Below, in pieces: positions 1-6,803 of a stretch of DNA of 25,357 nucleotides. The position numbers and the translations under genes were made by a program. Numbering within the stretch: position 1 is the stretch's first letter; every line of letters begins with the position of its first letter. This stretch comes from Thermoanaerobaculales bacterium (GTDB taxonomy: Bacteria > Acidobacteriota > Thermoanaerobaculia > Thermoanaerobaculales > Sulfomarinibacteraceae), in assembly GCA_025456385.1 (NCBI GenBank), contig JALOKS010000005.1, positions 1-25,357 of the forward strand, read 5' to 3'. The notes below the pieces were generated by a model. The model saw only the letters and a list, made by a program, of their open reading frames with translations, did no database searches and had not been told where the DNA came from.

Positions 1-1097
1 CCCCCTTCGGCGAAGAAGGCGCTGCCCGGAACGAAGGCGACATTGTCCTCGAGGCAGCGCTCGAGGAGACTCCGTGCATCGACGCCGTCCGGCAGCTCGA
101 GCCAGAGAAACAGCCCGCCCCCGGGCCGGCTGAAACGCGCACCCGGCGGCAGACGGCCATCGAGGGCCGCCACCATCGCATCGCGCCGTCTGCGGTAGAC
201 CTCCCGCAGCCTGGCGATGTGCCCATCGAGATCCCGCTCGACCATGAAGCGGGCGGCGAGCAGCTGGGTCAGGCTCGACGTGTGGAGGTCGGTCCCCTGC
301 TTGGCGAGCACGTAGCGGCGAATCAGGGTTGGCTCCGCCGCGACCCATCCGAGCCGCAGACCCGGCGATAGGATCTTGGAGAAGGTGCCGAGGTAGATGA
401 CGATGCCCGAGGTGTCGAAGGACGCCGCCGGCGGCAACGGTTCGCCGTCGAAGCTGAGCTCGGCGTAGGGCGCATCCTCGATCACCGGCACGCCGTACCA
501 CGCCGCCAGCTCGACCAGCACGCGCCGGCGCTCGACGCTCCACTGCCGGCCGCTCGGGTTCTGGAAGTCGGGCACCACGTACACCAGCTTGACGCCGTCG
601 ATGGACTGGAGGAGCCGCTCAAGCTCCGCCGGCAGCATCCCGTCGTCGTCGGTGGGCACCTCCACGAAACGCGGGCCGTAGGCGCGGAGGGCGTTGAGGG
701 CGCCAAGGTAGGTCGGGCTCTCACACAGGACCACATCGCCTTCATCGAGGAAGACCTTGCCGGTGAGATCGAGAGCCTGCTGGGATCCAGACACCACCAG
801 GACCTCATCCGCGGTGCGCATGAGGTGATGGCAGCCCCTGAGACGGCCTGCGATCAGCTCGCGCAGCACGCCGAGCCCCTCGGTCGGGGCGTACTGGAGG
901 GCGCGCACGCCGTCCGTCATCAGGACATCGTGCGCGAGCTCCGCCAGATCTCGTGCCGGCAGGAGGTCGGCCGCGGGGAGACCGCCGGCGAAGGAGATCA
1001 CCTCCGGGCGCTGCGTCACCTTGAGGATCTCGCGGATGTCCGAGGACCTGAGATGCTGCATGCGGTTGGAGAATCGCAATTCCCTGATGTGCTCCAT
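1..1097 (-). CDS. PLP-dependent aminotransferase, class I/II (2-aminoadipate aminotransferase-like), 3' end cut by window
   Basis: A fold-type I pyridoxal-phosphate aminotransferase that probably moves an amino group between an amino acid and a 2-oxo acid in the cytosol. About 365 residues are visible; the C-terminus lies beyond the window edge. Motifs seen: SFAGGLP near residue 35, VSGSQQALDL at 102-111, PDFQNPSG at 176-183, EDAPYAEL near 207-214, and the PLP lysine K241 in GTFSKILSPGLRLGW. The ATG at 1097 follows GGAGG with a 7-nt gap and lies 18 nt after the TGA of the MocR gene, in the same frame. It closely resembles the C-terminal domain of that upstream regulator and is probably its paralogue and target. 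LysN and aromatic aminotransferases share these motifs, so the substrate is open. Confidence 0.9.
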   Translation of the reverse strand, partial: MEHIRELRFSNRMQHLRSSDIREILKVTQRPEVISFAGGLPAADLLPARDLAELAHDVLMTDGVRALQYAPTEGLGVLRELIAGRLRGCHHLMRTADEVLVVSGSQQALDLTGKVFLDEGDVVLCESPTYLGALNALRAYGPRFVEVPTDDDGMLPAELERLLQSIDGVKLVYVVPDFQNPSGRQWSVERRRVLVELAAWYGVPVIEDAPYAELSFDGEPLPPAASFDTSGIVIYLGTFSKILSPGLRLGWVAAEPTLIRRYVLAKQGTDLHTSSLTQLLAARFMVERDLDGHIARLREVYRRRRDAMVAALDGRLPPGARFSRPGGGLFLWLELPDGVDARSLLERCLEDNVAFVPGSAFFAEG

Positions 1098-1115
1098 GAT
1101 GCCTCCAGTGGCGTC

Positions 1116-2669
1116 TCACACGACCGGTGCTGTTTCTGCTGCGGTCCCGCGTCGCACCGGCCCGAGCGCGGCAGCCTCGCGGACCGCAGCTGCAAAGCGC
1201 TCGACACCGGCCACCAGGGACGCCTCCGCGCAGTGGGTGAAGTTGAGGCGCACGGCGTTCATCGGCGGCTCGGCAGCGCAGCAGGCACGGCCCGGCAGGA
1301 ACGAGACCCCATGCGACAAACCCTGTGCCACCAACGCCGACTGCTCGACACCGTCCGGGACTCCGCACCAGATGTAGAACCCTCCCTCGGGGAGGGAGAA
1401 GCGCAGCGCGGCCCGACCCGCGCTCGCCAGCACCGCAGCCATGGCGTCACGGCGGCGGCGGTAGGCCGGACGCAGGCGCTCGATGTGGGGCGCGAGATGT
1501 CCGTGGCGCATGAAGGCCGCGAGGAGATACTGACCGAAGCTGTTGGCGTGCAGGTCGACACCCTGCTTGGCGAGCACGAGCTGCCGGAGAACGACCGGCG
1601 GCAGGACCGCGTAACCCACGCGGAGGCCCGGCAGCAGCACCTTCGAGAAGGTGCTGAGGTAGAGAACCAGGCCGTGCTCGTCGAGAGCCTTCAGCGCTGG
1701 CAGCGCCTGGCCCTCGTAGCGCAGCTCGGAGTACGGGTCGTCCTCCAGCACCGGCACCTGCCACCGTGCCGCCAGGTCGAGGAGGTGGCGGCGCCGGTCG
1801 AGGCTGAGCACCGCACCGGATGGGTTCTGGAAGGTGGGCAGCGTGTAGATGAGCTTCGGGCGGTGGTGCTCGAGCACCGTGGACAGGATATCCGTCCGCA
1901 TGCCGTGCTCGTCCACCGGCACCGCCAGGATGCGAGCCCGGGCGGCACGGAAGGTTTGCAGTGCGCCGAGGTATGAGGGCTCCTCGACGACCACCACGTC
2001 GCCCGGGTCGATGAAAACCCGGCTCAGCAGGTCGAGCCCCTGCTGCGAGCCGGAGACCACCAGCACCTCCGAGGGGCGACAGGGGATTCCCCGCGTTCCG
2101 AGCCACTCCGCGAGCGCTTCGCGGAGCCCCGAGTGCCCCTCGGTCGGGCTATGCAGGTAGGGAGCCGCTCCCGCCTCGCGCACGACCCGCGCCGCGAGCT
2201 CGCCCAGGGTGTCGAGGGGCAGGAGCTCCGGAGCCGGAAGCCCGATGGACAGCGAGATCAGGTCGCTGCGCTCGGTCATTGCCAGCAGGTCAGCGAGCAT
2301 CGGGTCCCTCGCGCGGGCACTGCTGTCGCGGAACAGCTGCCGCCAGGGCACGCCGTCCGTCAGCGGCCGCGGCGGTGCGGCGATCGGTGGCCGCAGGACC
2401 GCGGTGCCCCGGCCCACGTGCGCATCGACGAGGCCGAGCGCCTTGAGATCACGATAGGCGGCGAGGACCGTCGAGCGGTTGACGCCGAGCGATGACGCCA
2501 GCCGCCGCTCCGGAGGCAGGCGGAAGCCTTCCGGCAGGGACCCCGCCTCGATCAGGGATCGGATCTGGCTCACCAGCTGCCGGTACACCGGGTCCCTGCT
2601 CGTGCGATCGATGACGAGGTCCAGGGCCCCCTCCCGATCGACGCGCGGGTCACCTGCGGTCTCCATCAT
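1116..2669 (-). CDS. MocR-type transcriptional regulator (GntR winged helix fused to class I aminotransferase domain)
   Basis: A 517-residue MocR/PdxR-family regulator: an N-terminal GntR helix-turn-helix binds DNA and an aminotransferase-like domain senses PLP or an amino-acid adduct. The DNA-binding domain spans about residues 20-93 (DPVYRQLVSQIR, LPPERRLASSLGVNRSTV, GRGTAVL). The aminotransferase domain follows from about 130, with SGSQQGLDLLSR, TFQNPSG (N282), EDDPYSEL and PLP lysine K343 in STFSKVLLPGLRVGY. The reading frame is open back to 3131, but residues before 2669 are the GNAT gene read out of frame. The ATG at 2669 overlaps the GNAT stop as ATGA and follows a G-rich stretch, which fixes the start. 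Family members usually regulate adjacent genes, here probably this operon. It may keep some enzymatic activity, since its PLP residues are intact. Confidence 0.93.
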   Translation of the reverse strand: MMETAGDPRVDREGALDLVIDRTSRDPVYRQLVSQIRSLIEAGSLPEGFRLPPERRLASSLGVNRSTVLAAYRDLKALGLVDAHVGRGTAVLRPPIAAPPRPLTDGVPWRQLFRDSSARARDPMLADLLAMTERSDLISLSIGLPAPELLPLDTLGELAARVVREAGAAPYLHSPTEGHSGLREALAEWLGTRGIPCRPSEVLVVSGSQQGLDLLSRVFIDPGDVVVVEEPSYLGALQTFRAARARILAVPVDEHGMRTDILSTVLEHHRPKLIYTLPTFQNPSGAVLSLDRRRHLLDLAARWQVPVLEDDPYSELRYEGQALPALKALDEHGLVLYLSTFSKVLLPGLRVGYAVLPPVVLRQLVLAKQGVDLHANSFGQYLLAAFMRHGHLAPHIERLRPAYRRRRDAMAAVLASAGRAALRFSLPEGGFYIWCGVPDGVEQSALVAQGLSHGVSFLPGRACCAAEPPMNAVRLNFTHCAEASLVAGVERFAAAVREAAALGPVRRGTAAETAPVV

Positions 2670-3103
2670 CGAGGTCCCCCGATCGCCGGCGAGCCCAGGC
2701 GCTTCGCGAGCTCCGGGCCCGGATCGCCGTAGCCGAGTGCGGCCCAACACCGGCCTCCGCACCATTGCTCGAGCGGCGGGTCGACGCACAGGCATGAAAA
2801 GCCGTTCAGACGGGCGATTCCCTCGGCGAAGCGCACCAGCAGCGAGCCGATGCCGCGATGGGCGTGGTCCGGGTCCACGGCGAGCACTGCGATGAGGGCG
2901 GTCAGGCCTCGTTCGCCACGCATCCAGTTGAGCCGCAGGCCGAGCACGGCTCGCGGCTCGAGGCCCTCCTCGGCGACCAGCACCCGCCCGTCCGGATACT
3001 CCGGCAGCTCCGCCAGCCGGATGACGGCGGCGCGCAGCCAGCGCCGGGTCGCGTTCCGGAGCACGATGTCGGTCTCTCCTCGGTCCAGCTGGCGGATGTG
3101 CAT
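2666..3103 (-). CDS. GNAT-family N-acetyltransferase
   Basis: A 145-residue single-domain protein of the GCN5-related N-acetyltransferase fold, which transfers an acyl group from acyl-CoA to an amine. The acyl-CoA binding motif A is visible as LAVDPDHAHRGIGSLLVRFA (about residues 74-93), preceded by the beta-strand LTALIAV. The C-terminal GFSCLCVDPPLEQWCGGRCW stretch is rich in Cys and Trp. The ATG at 3103 has GAGAGGGGG just upstream. It is the first gene of the operon and its stop overlaps the start of the MocR gene by 4 nt, so the two are translationally coupled. The substrate cannot be read from sequence. Linkage to an aminotransferase pair suggests an amino acid or amine as acceptor, which is inference. 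Confidence 0.88.
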   Translation of the reverse strand: MHIRQLDRGETDIVLRNATRRWLRAAVIRLAELPEYPDGRVLVAEEGLEPRAVLGLRLNWMRGERGLTALIAVLAVDPDHAHRGIGSLLVRFAEGIARLNGFSCLCVDPPLEQWCGGRCWAALGYGDPGPELAKRLGSPAIGGPR

Positions 3104-3121
3104 GGCCCCCTCTCTTCAGAA

Positions 3122-3210
3122 TTGGAACCATCCATTCACCAAAATAGTCCCTCTTTGGCCGCTGTCAACCTCCAATTCGATGCATTTGGAGCCAGCCAAT
3201 TTTCGAAAAT
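3122..3210. promoter_or_regulatory. Repeated TTGG/CCAA half-sites and palindrome, candidate MocR operator
   Basis: Two inverted pairs share one geometry, TTGG-N13-CCAA, at 3122-3142 and 3155-3175, 33 bp apart. The first covers the -10 region and the second the -35 region of the operon promoter. A third pair, TTGG-N6-CCAA, sits at 3186-3199. The last is abutted by a perfect 12-bp palindrome, ATTTTCGAAAAT (3199-3210). MocR regulators typically bind repeated sites in the promoter of their own cluster, so this is a plausible operator; binding itself is inference. Confidence 0.5.
3141..3168 (-). promoter_or_regulatory. Sigma70-type promoter of the GNAT-mocR-aminotransferase operon
   Basis: On the minus strand a perfect -35 TTGACA (3168-3163) is separated by 16 nt from a -10 TATTTT (3146-3141, four of six consensus bases). 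Transcription should start near 3134, giving a leader of about 31 nt that contains the GAGAGGGGG ribosome-binding site of the GNAT gene. Confidence 0.7.
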
Positions 3211-3349
3211 GGACCCTGACCGAGCCACAGCTCCCGGTCACGATGAACGGCAGGCACCGCGCGGCACGACCCGACCGGCCCTGTCCGCAGCCCGCCCACA
3301 CGACGCCGAGAGCTTCTCTGCACCGACCCCGACGGCCGGCGGCGAGGGC

Positions 3350-3361
3350 TAGAATCGGCCC
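3350..3361 (+). promoter_or_regulatory. -10 element of a predicted leaderless promoter (sirtuin gene)
   Basis: TAGAAT (3350-3355, five of six -10 consensus bases) is followed by six bases, cggccc, and then the ATG at 3362. That spacing puts the expected transcription start on the A of the ATG. There is no purine-rich ribosome-binding site before the ATG, and no convincing -35. Confidence 0.6.
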
Positions 3362-4201
3362 ATGGACCACGCCACCTCGCGCGCCGTCGAAACCGCGGCC
3401 GCCGCCCTCGCGAAGGCTGAGGCCCTCCTCATCACGGCCGGCGCCGGAATCGGGGTCGACTCGGGGCTGCCGGACTTCCGCGGCGACGAGGGCTTCTGGA
3501 AGGCCTACCCGCCGCTGGCGAAGCTCGGCATCTCCTTCGTCGACATGGCCAACCCCTTCTGGTTCGGCCGCGATCCGGAGCTGGCCTGGGGCTTCTACGG
3601 CCACCGCCTCGCCCTCTACCGGGCGACGACGCCGCACCCGGGCTTCGGGATCCTGCGCTCCTGGGCGGCCGGCATGCCGCGCGGCAGCTTCGTCTTCACC
3701 TCAAACGTCGACGGCCAGTTCCAGGCCGCAGGCTTTCCAAAGTCGAGCATTCTCGAGTGCCACGGGTCGATCGCTCACCTGCAGTGCACCCGGCCGTGCC
3801 GCCAGGAGATCTGGCCCGGGCACGAGCTCGAGGTCGCGGTCGATCCCGAGACCTTCCGCGCCGCTCCCCCGCTGCCCTCCTGCCCCGCCTGCGGCGCCCT
3901 CGCTCGCCCCAACGTGCTCATGTTCAACGACTGGCAGTGGATCCCTCACCGCAGCTCGGAGCAGGAGCGGCGCTTCGAGACCTGGCTGGACGAGGCCGGA
4001 GAGGGCCGGCTCGTGATCGTCGAGCTCGGCGCCGGCACCGGGGTTCCGACCGTGCGCCTGAACTCGGAGCGCATCGCCCGCAGCCGCCGCGGGACGCTCA
4101 TCCGGATCAACCTCCGCGAGCCGCAGGTCCCTCCAAACCAGATCGGGATCGCGTGCGGCGCCTTGGAGGCCCTGCAGAAGATCGACGACCTGCTCGGATG
4201 A
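3362..4201 (+). CDS. Sir2-family NAD-dependent protein deacylase (sirtuin)
   Basis: A 279-residue sirtuin-like protein expected to remove acyl groups from lysines using NAD, releasing nicotinamide. Motifs in order: NAD-binding TAGAGIGVDSGLPDFRG (25-41); TSNVDGQF at 113-120, where most sirtuins have TQNVD; catalytic His134 in CHGSI; and a four-Cys zinc site C142/C146 and C174/C177. The usual VxFGE segment is replaced by LMFND. These deviations suggest a divergent sirtuin subfamily, but the NAD and zinc residues are present. The ATG at 3362 is preceded by a -10 element at leaderless spacing. It is transcribed away from the GNAT-mocR operon and followed by a long hairpin. The target protein is unknown; acetyl-CoA synthetase is a common partner elsewhere, but no such gene is seen here. 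Confidence 0.88.
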   Translation: MDHATSRAVETAAAALAKAEALLITAGAGIGVDSGLPDFRGDEGFWKAYPPLAKLGISFVDMANPFWFGRDPELAWGFYGHRLALYRATTPHPGFGILRSWAAGMPRGSFVFTSNVDGQFQAAGFPKSSILECHGSIAHLQCTRPCRQEIWPGHELEVAVDPETFRAAPPLPSCPACGALARPNVLMFNDWQWIPHRSSEQERRFETWLDEAGEGRLVIVELGAGTGVPTVRLNSERIARSRRGTLIRINLREPQVPPNQIGIACGALEALQKIDDLLG

Positions 4202-4204
4202 CGC

Positions 4205-4251
4205 TTCTTTTTCGAGCCCAGGCGGCGCTGCCGCCTGGGCTCGAAAAAGAA
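4205..4251. repeat. Perfect inverted repeat, 22-bp stem with 3-nt loop
   Basis: The left arm 4205-4226 and right arm 4230-4251 are exact reverse complements around the loop GCT. It begins 3 nt after the sirtuin stop. The arm starts with a T-rich run and ends with a GC-rich core, so the flank after the GC core is A-rich on both strands. It therefore lacks the U-tract of a normal intrinsic terminator. Its centre is about 41 bp upstream of the predicted transcription start of the next gene. Confidence 0.9.
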
Positions 4252-4256
4252 AACGG

Positions 4257-4262
4257 TATGAT
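4257..4262 (+). promoter_or_regulatory. Probable -10 element upstream of the 114-residue gene
   Basis: TATGAT (five of six consensus bases) lies 19 nt before the ATG at 4282, leaving a leader of roughly 13 nt that holds the GGAGGAA ribosome-binding site. The -35 position falls inside the right arm of the hairpin and has no clear hexamer. Confidence 0.45.
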
Positions 4263-4281
4263 TCCGCACCGGAGGAACGCG

Positions 4282-4626
4282 ATGTCCAAACTCTGGATCA
4301 TGCTGGGCGAGAACGAGGCCGCCGGCTGGGACGCTCTGCGCAAGGATTACCAGGACAAGAAGATCGAGATCATCCACCTCGACGCGAGGGTGTGGGCCAT
4401 CGTCGAGGCCGAGGAGCCGCCGTCAGGCTACGAGGGCCTCAGCAGCTCGGAGCCAGCCGACGGCATGTACATCGACCCCAACGGCTCCCCCCTCTACCTG
4501 GCCGGCGGCAAGGTCGTCCCGTCCGGCAGGTCGGTCATCGAAGCGCTCGGCGGCGAGGCGCTCGCCATTCTCGAGTCGACCGGGGACGTCGAGGCCACGC
4601 TGCAGCGGCTCGGCCGGATCTTCTGA
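4282..4626 (+). CDS. Hypothetical protein, 114 residues
   Basis: I do not recognise this protein. It begins MSKLWIMLGENEAAGWDALR and has no signal peptide or membrane segment, so it is probably cytosolic. The N-terminal half looks alpha/beta (KKIEIIHLDARVWAIVEAEEP). The middle is Gly/Pro/Ser-rich (GMYIDPNGSPLYLAGGKVV) and a helical tail follows (IEALGGEALAILESTGDVEATLQRLG). The start at 4282 is set by GGAGGAA with a 5-nt gap; the frame is open further upstream, but that part runs through the hairpin and the sirtuin gene. The stop lies 9 nt before the OmpW-like gene, so the two are probably co-transcribed. Codon use is GC-rich like its neighbours. Confidence 0.8.
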   Translation: MSKLWIMLGENEAAGWDALRKDYQDKKIEIIHLDARVWAIVEAEEPPSGYEGLSSSEPADGMYIDPNGSPLYLAGGKVVPSGRSVIEALGGEALAILESTGDVEATLQRLGRIF

Positions 4627-4635
4627 GGAGGAGCC

Positions 4636-5283
4636 ATGGCATCGAGGATCGTGTCCGCAGTTCTCGCCGCAGCCCTCGCCGGCGGCGTCGCCGCCGCCCA
4701 GACCCCGGACTGGGAGCTCGGCGGGCGGGTGCTGTCCGTCCACGCGGCTGCGTCCACCGACGAGATCGCGGGTCTCGGAGCCGCGCTCGAGGTCGACGAC
4801 GGCTTCGGCCTCGAGATCGACGCGACCCTGCTCATCTCGGAGCTCTTCACCGCCGAGATCTCCGCGGCGGTCTCCCGCCACGACCTCAGCCTGGTCGAGG
4901 CCGGAAGCTGCTGCGGGGCCGCCGACGGCGGTGAGGTCTGGATCCTCCCGATCACCCTCATCGTCCGCTACCACCTTCCGGTCTACGGGCCATGGGACCC
5001 CTACGCCGGGCTCGGCCTCACCTGGGCGGCGCCCTACTACGACCTCGAGCCCGAGATCGAGAGCGCGGGCGTGGAGCGGCTGGATGTCGAGGGCGGCGTG
5101 GGTTTCGCCGCGCAGATCGGCGTCGGCTACGCGATCGACGCCCACTGGCGGGCGAACCTCGACCTGCGCCACCTCGGCTACTCGCTCGATGTCCGCGTGC
5201 GGACGGCCGAGGGCGACCTCGACCCGGTGCCGCTCGATCTCGAGCCCTGGGTCTTCAGCCTCGGTCTCGGCTACCGGTTCTGA
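4636..5283 (+). CDS. OmpW-like outer-membrane beta-barrel protein
   Basis: A 215-residue secreted protein. Residues 1-21 (MASRIVSAVLAAALAGGVAAA) form a signal peptide with an AxA-type cleavage site before QTPDW. The remainder alternates hydrophobic and polar residues as in beta-barrels, contains PVYGPWDPYAGLGLTW and VGFAAQIGVGYAIDAHW, and ends in a terminal Phe (FSLGLGYRF), the signal recognised by BamA. The length and the late YAGLGLTW and GYAID segments resemble OmpW/OprG-like eight-stranded barrels, but this is a fold-level assignment. GAGGAGG precedes the ATG at 4636. The 3' end overlaps the convergent DUF167 gene by 29 nt. A two-Cys motif SCCGA near residue 95 is unusual for a small barrel. 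Confidence 0.75.
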   Translation: MASRIVSAVLAAALAGGVAAAQTPDWELGGRVLSVHAAASTDEIAGLGAALEVDDGFGLEIDATLLISELFTAEISAAVSRHDLSLVEAGSCCGAADGGEVWILPITLIVRYHLPVYGPWDPYAGLGLTWAAPYYDLEPEIESAGVERLDVEGGVGFAAQIGVGYAIDAHWRANLDLRHLGYSLDVRVRTAEGDLDPVPLDLEPWVFSLGLGYRF

Positions 5284-5593
5284 CGGACGCCACCCCGGCG
5301 CGCGACAGGCGCGTCTCGAGCTCCGCGGCCGACACCCCGACCACCGTCACGGTCTTGTCCTGGGAGGAGGCGCCGGACGTGATCTCGATCGCCTGCGGCG
5401 GCAGCTCGAGTGCGTGCGCCAGCAGCCGTCTCACCGCTTCGTTGGCGCGCCCGCGCTCGGGAGGCGCCGCCACCTCGAGCTTGAGTGCGAAACCGTGAGC
5501 TCCGATCAGGCGCTCGCGACGAGAACCGGGTTTGACCCTGACCCGCAGGCGGACGCCCCCGGGCGTCGCCTGCAGCTCGACGAAACCGCTCAC
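5255..5593 (-). CDS. DUF167/YggU-family protein
   Basis: A 112-residue small alpha/beta protein of the DUF167 (YggU) family, whose biochemical role is not established. Diagnostic features are RLRVRVKPGSRRERLIG (15-31), LKLEVAAPPERGRANEAVRRLLA (38-60) and ITSGASSQDKTVTVVG (71-86). The start is taken as GTG at 5593, which overlaps the lpxA stop as GTGA and matches where the family begins. It is the last gene of the long envelope operon. Its 3' end overlaps the convergent OmpW-like gene by 29 nt, and I see no terminator between them. Confidence 0.88.
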   Translation of the reverse strand: MSGFVELQATPGGVRLRVRVKPGSRRERLIGAHGFALKLEVAAPPERGRANEAVRRLLAHALELPPQAIEITSGASSQDKTVTVVGVSAAELETRLSRAGVASVRTGSRDRG

Positions 5594-6375
5594 CCGAGGA
5601 TGACCCCCCGTTTGGAGCCGGCGATGAAGTCGAGCAGGCTCGCGACGTCCGGCTGACCGCCGAGCTCCTCGCGGATCGCGGCGAGCGCCTGGGTGGTGTT
5701 GAGCCTGGGGTTGTGGAGCAGGCGCCAGGCCTGCTTGAGCGCCGCCCGCCGGTCCTCGGAGAAGCCCTTGCGCTCGAGGCCGATGACGTTGGGCCCGTAA
5801 CACTTGGCCGGCCGGTTGCCGACGGTGCTCATGAACGGCAGGCAGTCCTTGTTCGCACCCGTGAAACCGCCGAGAAATGCGTGCTGGCCGACGCGGGTGA
5901 ACTGGTGCACCGCCGACAGGGCGCCGATGGTCGCGAAGTCGCCGACCTCGACGTGGCCGGCCAGCGTGCCGCTGTTGGCGAAGATCGTGTGCGAGCCCAC
6001 CCGGCAGTCGTGGGCGACGTGGGCGTAGGCCATGAAGAGATTCTTGTCGCCGATCCGCGTCAAACCGCCGCCGCCGGGAGTTCCCCGGTGCAGGGTGACG
6101 AACTCGCGAACCCAGTTGTCGTTGCCGATCTCGAGCCTGGTCGCCTCACCCGCGAACTTGAGGTCCTGCGGCGGCGCGCCGATCGAGCAGTGGCTCTCGA
6201 AGCGGTTGCGATCGCCGACGCTGGCCCCGCTCGCGAAGCGGCAGAACGGTCCGATCTCGCAGTCGGCGCCGATCGCGACCCCGGCCTCGATCACCGTGTA
6301 GGCGCCGACGGTGACACCGTCGCCGAGGCGCGCCGCGGGGTCGACGACGGCAGTCGGATGGATGCGAACCCCCAT
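5590..6375 (-). CDS. lpxA: UDP-N-acetylglucosamine O-acyltransferase LpxA
   Basis: A 261-residue cytosolic enzyme that starts lipid A synthesis by moving a 3-hydroxyacyl chain from acyl carrier protein to UDP-GlcNAc. The N-terminal two thirds is a left-handed beta-helix of hexapeptide repeats (IHPTAVVDPAARLGDGVTV, IGADCEIGPFC). The catalytic His is H122 in AYAHVAHDCRVG, matching His125 of the E. coli enzyme. GNRPAKCYGPNVIGLERKGF is the family's conserved segment before the C-terminal helices. The ATG at 6375 has GGGGAGG 5 nt upstream and shares one base with the fabZ stop (TGATG). The frame is open upstream to 6414, but those codons lie within fabZ. The order lpxD-fabZ-lpxA is the classical lipid A cluster. 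Confidence 0.97.
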   Translation of the reverse strand: MGVRIHPTAVVDPAARLGDGVTVGAYTVIEAGVAIGADCEIGPFCRFASGASVGDRNRFESHCSIGAPPQDLKFAGEATRLEIGNDNWVREFVTLHRGTPGGGGLTRIGDKNLFMAYAHVAHDCRVGSHTIFANSGTLAGHVEVGDFATIGALSAVHQFTRVGQHAFLGGFTGANKDCLPFMSTVGNRPAKCYGPNVIGLERKGFSEDRRAALKQAWRLLHNPRLNTTQALAAIREELGGQPDVASLLDFIAGSKRGVILG

Positions 6376-6803
6376 CACCGCCTCCCCATTGCGGACATCA
6401 TGTCCGCCTCGCACACCACATCCTCGCCCACGAGGGCGCGGCCGTGCAGCTTGGCGAAGTTCGTTCGTTTGGCGAGAATCTCGACCTCGAAGACCACCTG
6501 GTCGCCGGGAATCACCGGCTTCCGGAAGCGACAGTTGTCGATGCCGGTGAAGTAGATCAGCTTGTCCTGCCGGTCCTCCACCTGGCTGAAGAGAAGGAAT
6601 CCGCCGGCCTGTGCCATGGCTTCGACGAGCAGGACCCCCGGCATCACGGGCACCTCCGGGAAGTGCCCGAGGAAGTGCGGCTCGTTGATGGTCACGTTCT
6701 TGATAGCCCGGATCGACGAGGCGTCCATCTCGAGCACGCGGTCGATGAGCAGGAAGGGGTAGCGGTGCGGCATCACGCGGAGGATGTCGGTTATGTCCCT
6801 CAT
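6375..6803 (-). CDS. fabZ: 3-hydroxyacyl-[acyl-carrier-protein] dehydratase FabZ
   Basis: A 142-residue hot-dog-fold enzyme that dehydrates 3-hydroxyacyl-ACP during fatty acid elongation. It competes with LpxA and LpxD for the same substrate, hence its usual place between them. Seen: MPHRYPFLLIDRV (11-23), catalytic His47 in FLGHFPEVPVMPG, and catalytic Glu61 in LLVEAMAQAGG. The length is normal. The ATG at 6803 overlaps the lpxD stop as ATGA, and the stop overlaps the lpxA start by one base, so all three are coupled. Confidence 0.97.
   Translation of the reverse strand: MRDITDILRVMPHRYPFLLIDRVLEMDASSIRAIKNVTINEPHFLGHFPEVPVMPGVLLVEAMAQAGGFLLFSQVEDRQDKLIYFTGIDNCRFRKPVIPGDQVVFEVEILAKRTNFAKLHGRALVGEDVVCEADMMSAMGRR

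Noticed and set aside
1098..1118. Readthrough or recoding of the TGA between the MocR and aminotransferase genes, giving one fused protein
   Set aside because: The downstream gene has its own GGAGG and ATG with ordinary spacing, and its N-terminus begins where stand-alone enzymes begin, so two separate proteins are simpler.
2670..3131. N-terminal extension of the MocR gene to 3131
   Set aside because: The extra residues are an Arg/Ala/Gly/Pro-rich shadow of the GNAT gene; the ATG at 2669 overlaps the GNAT stop as ATGA and begins where the GntR domain begins.
4205..4251. Rho-independent terminator for the sirtuin gene
   Set aside because: The stem is strong, but the flank after the GC core is A-rich rather than U-rich on both strands; it is listed as an inverted repeat instead.
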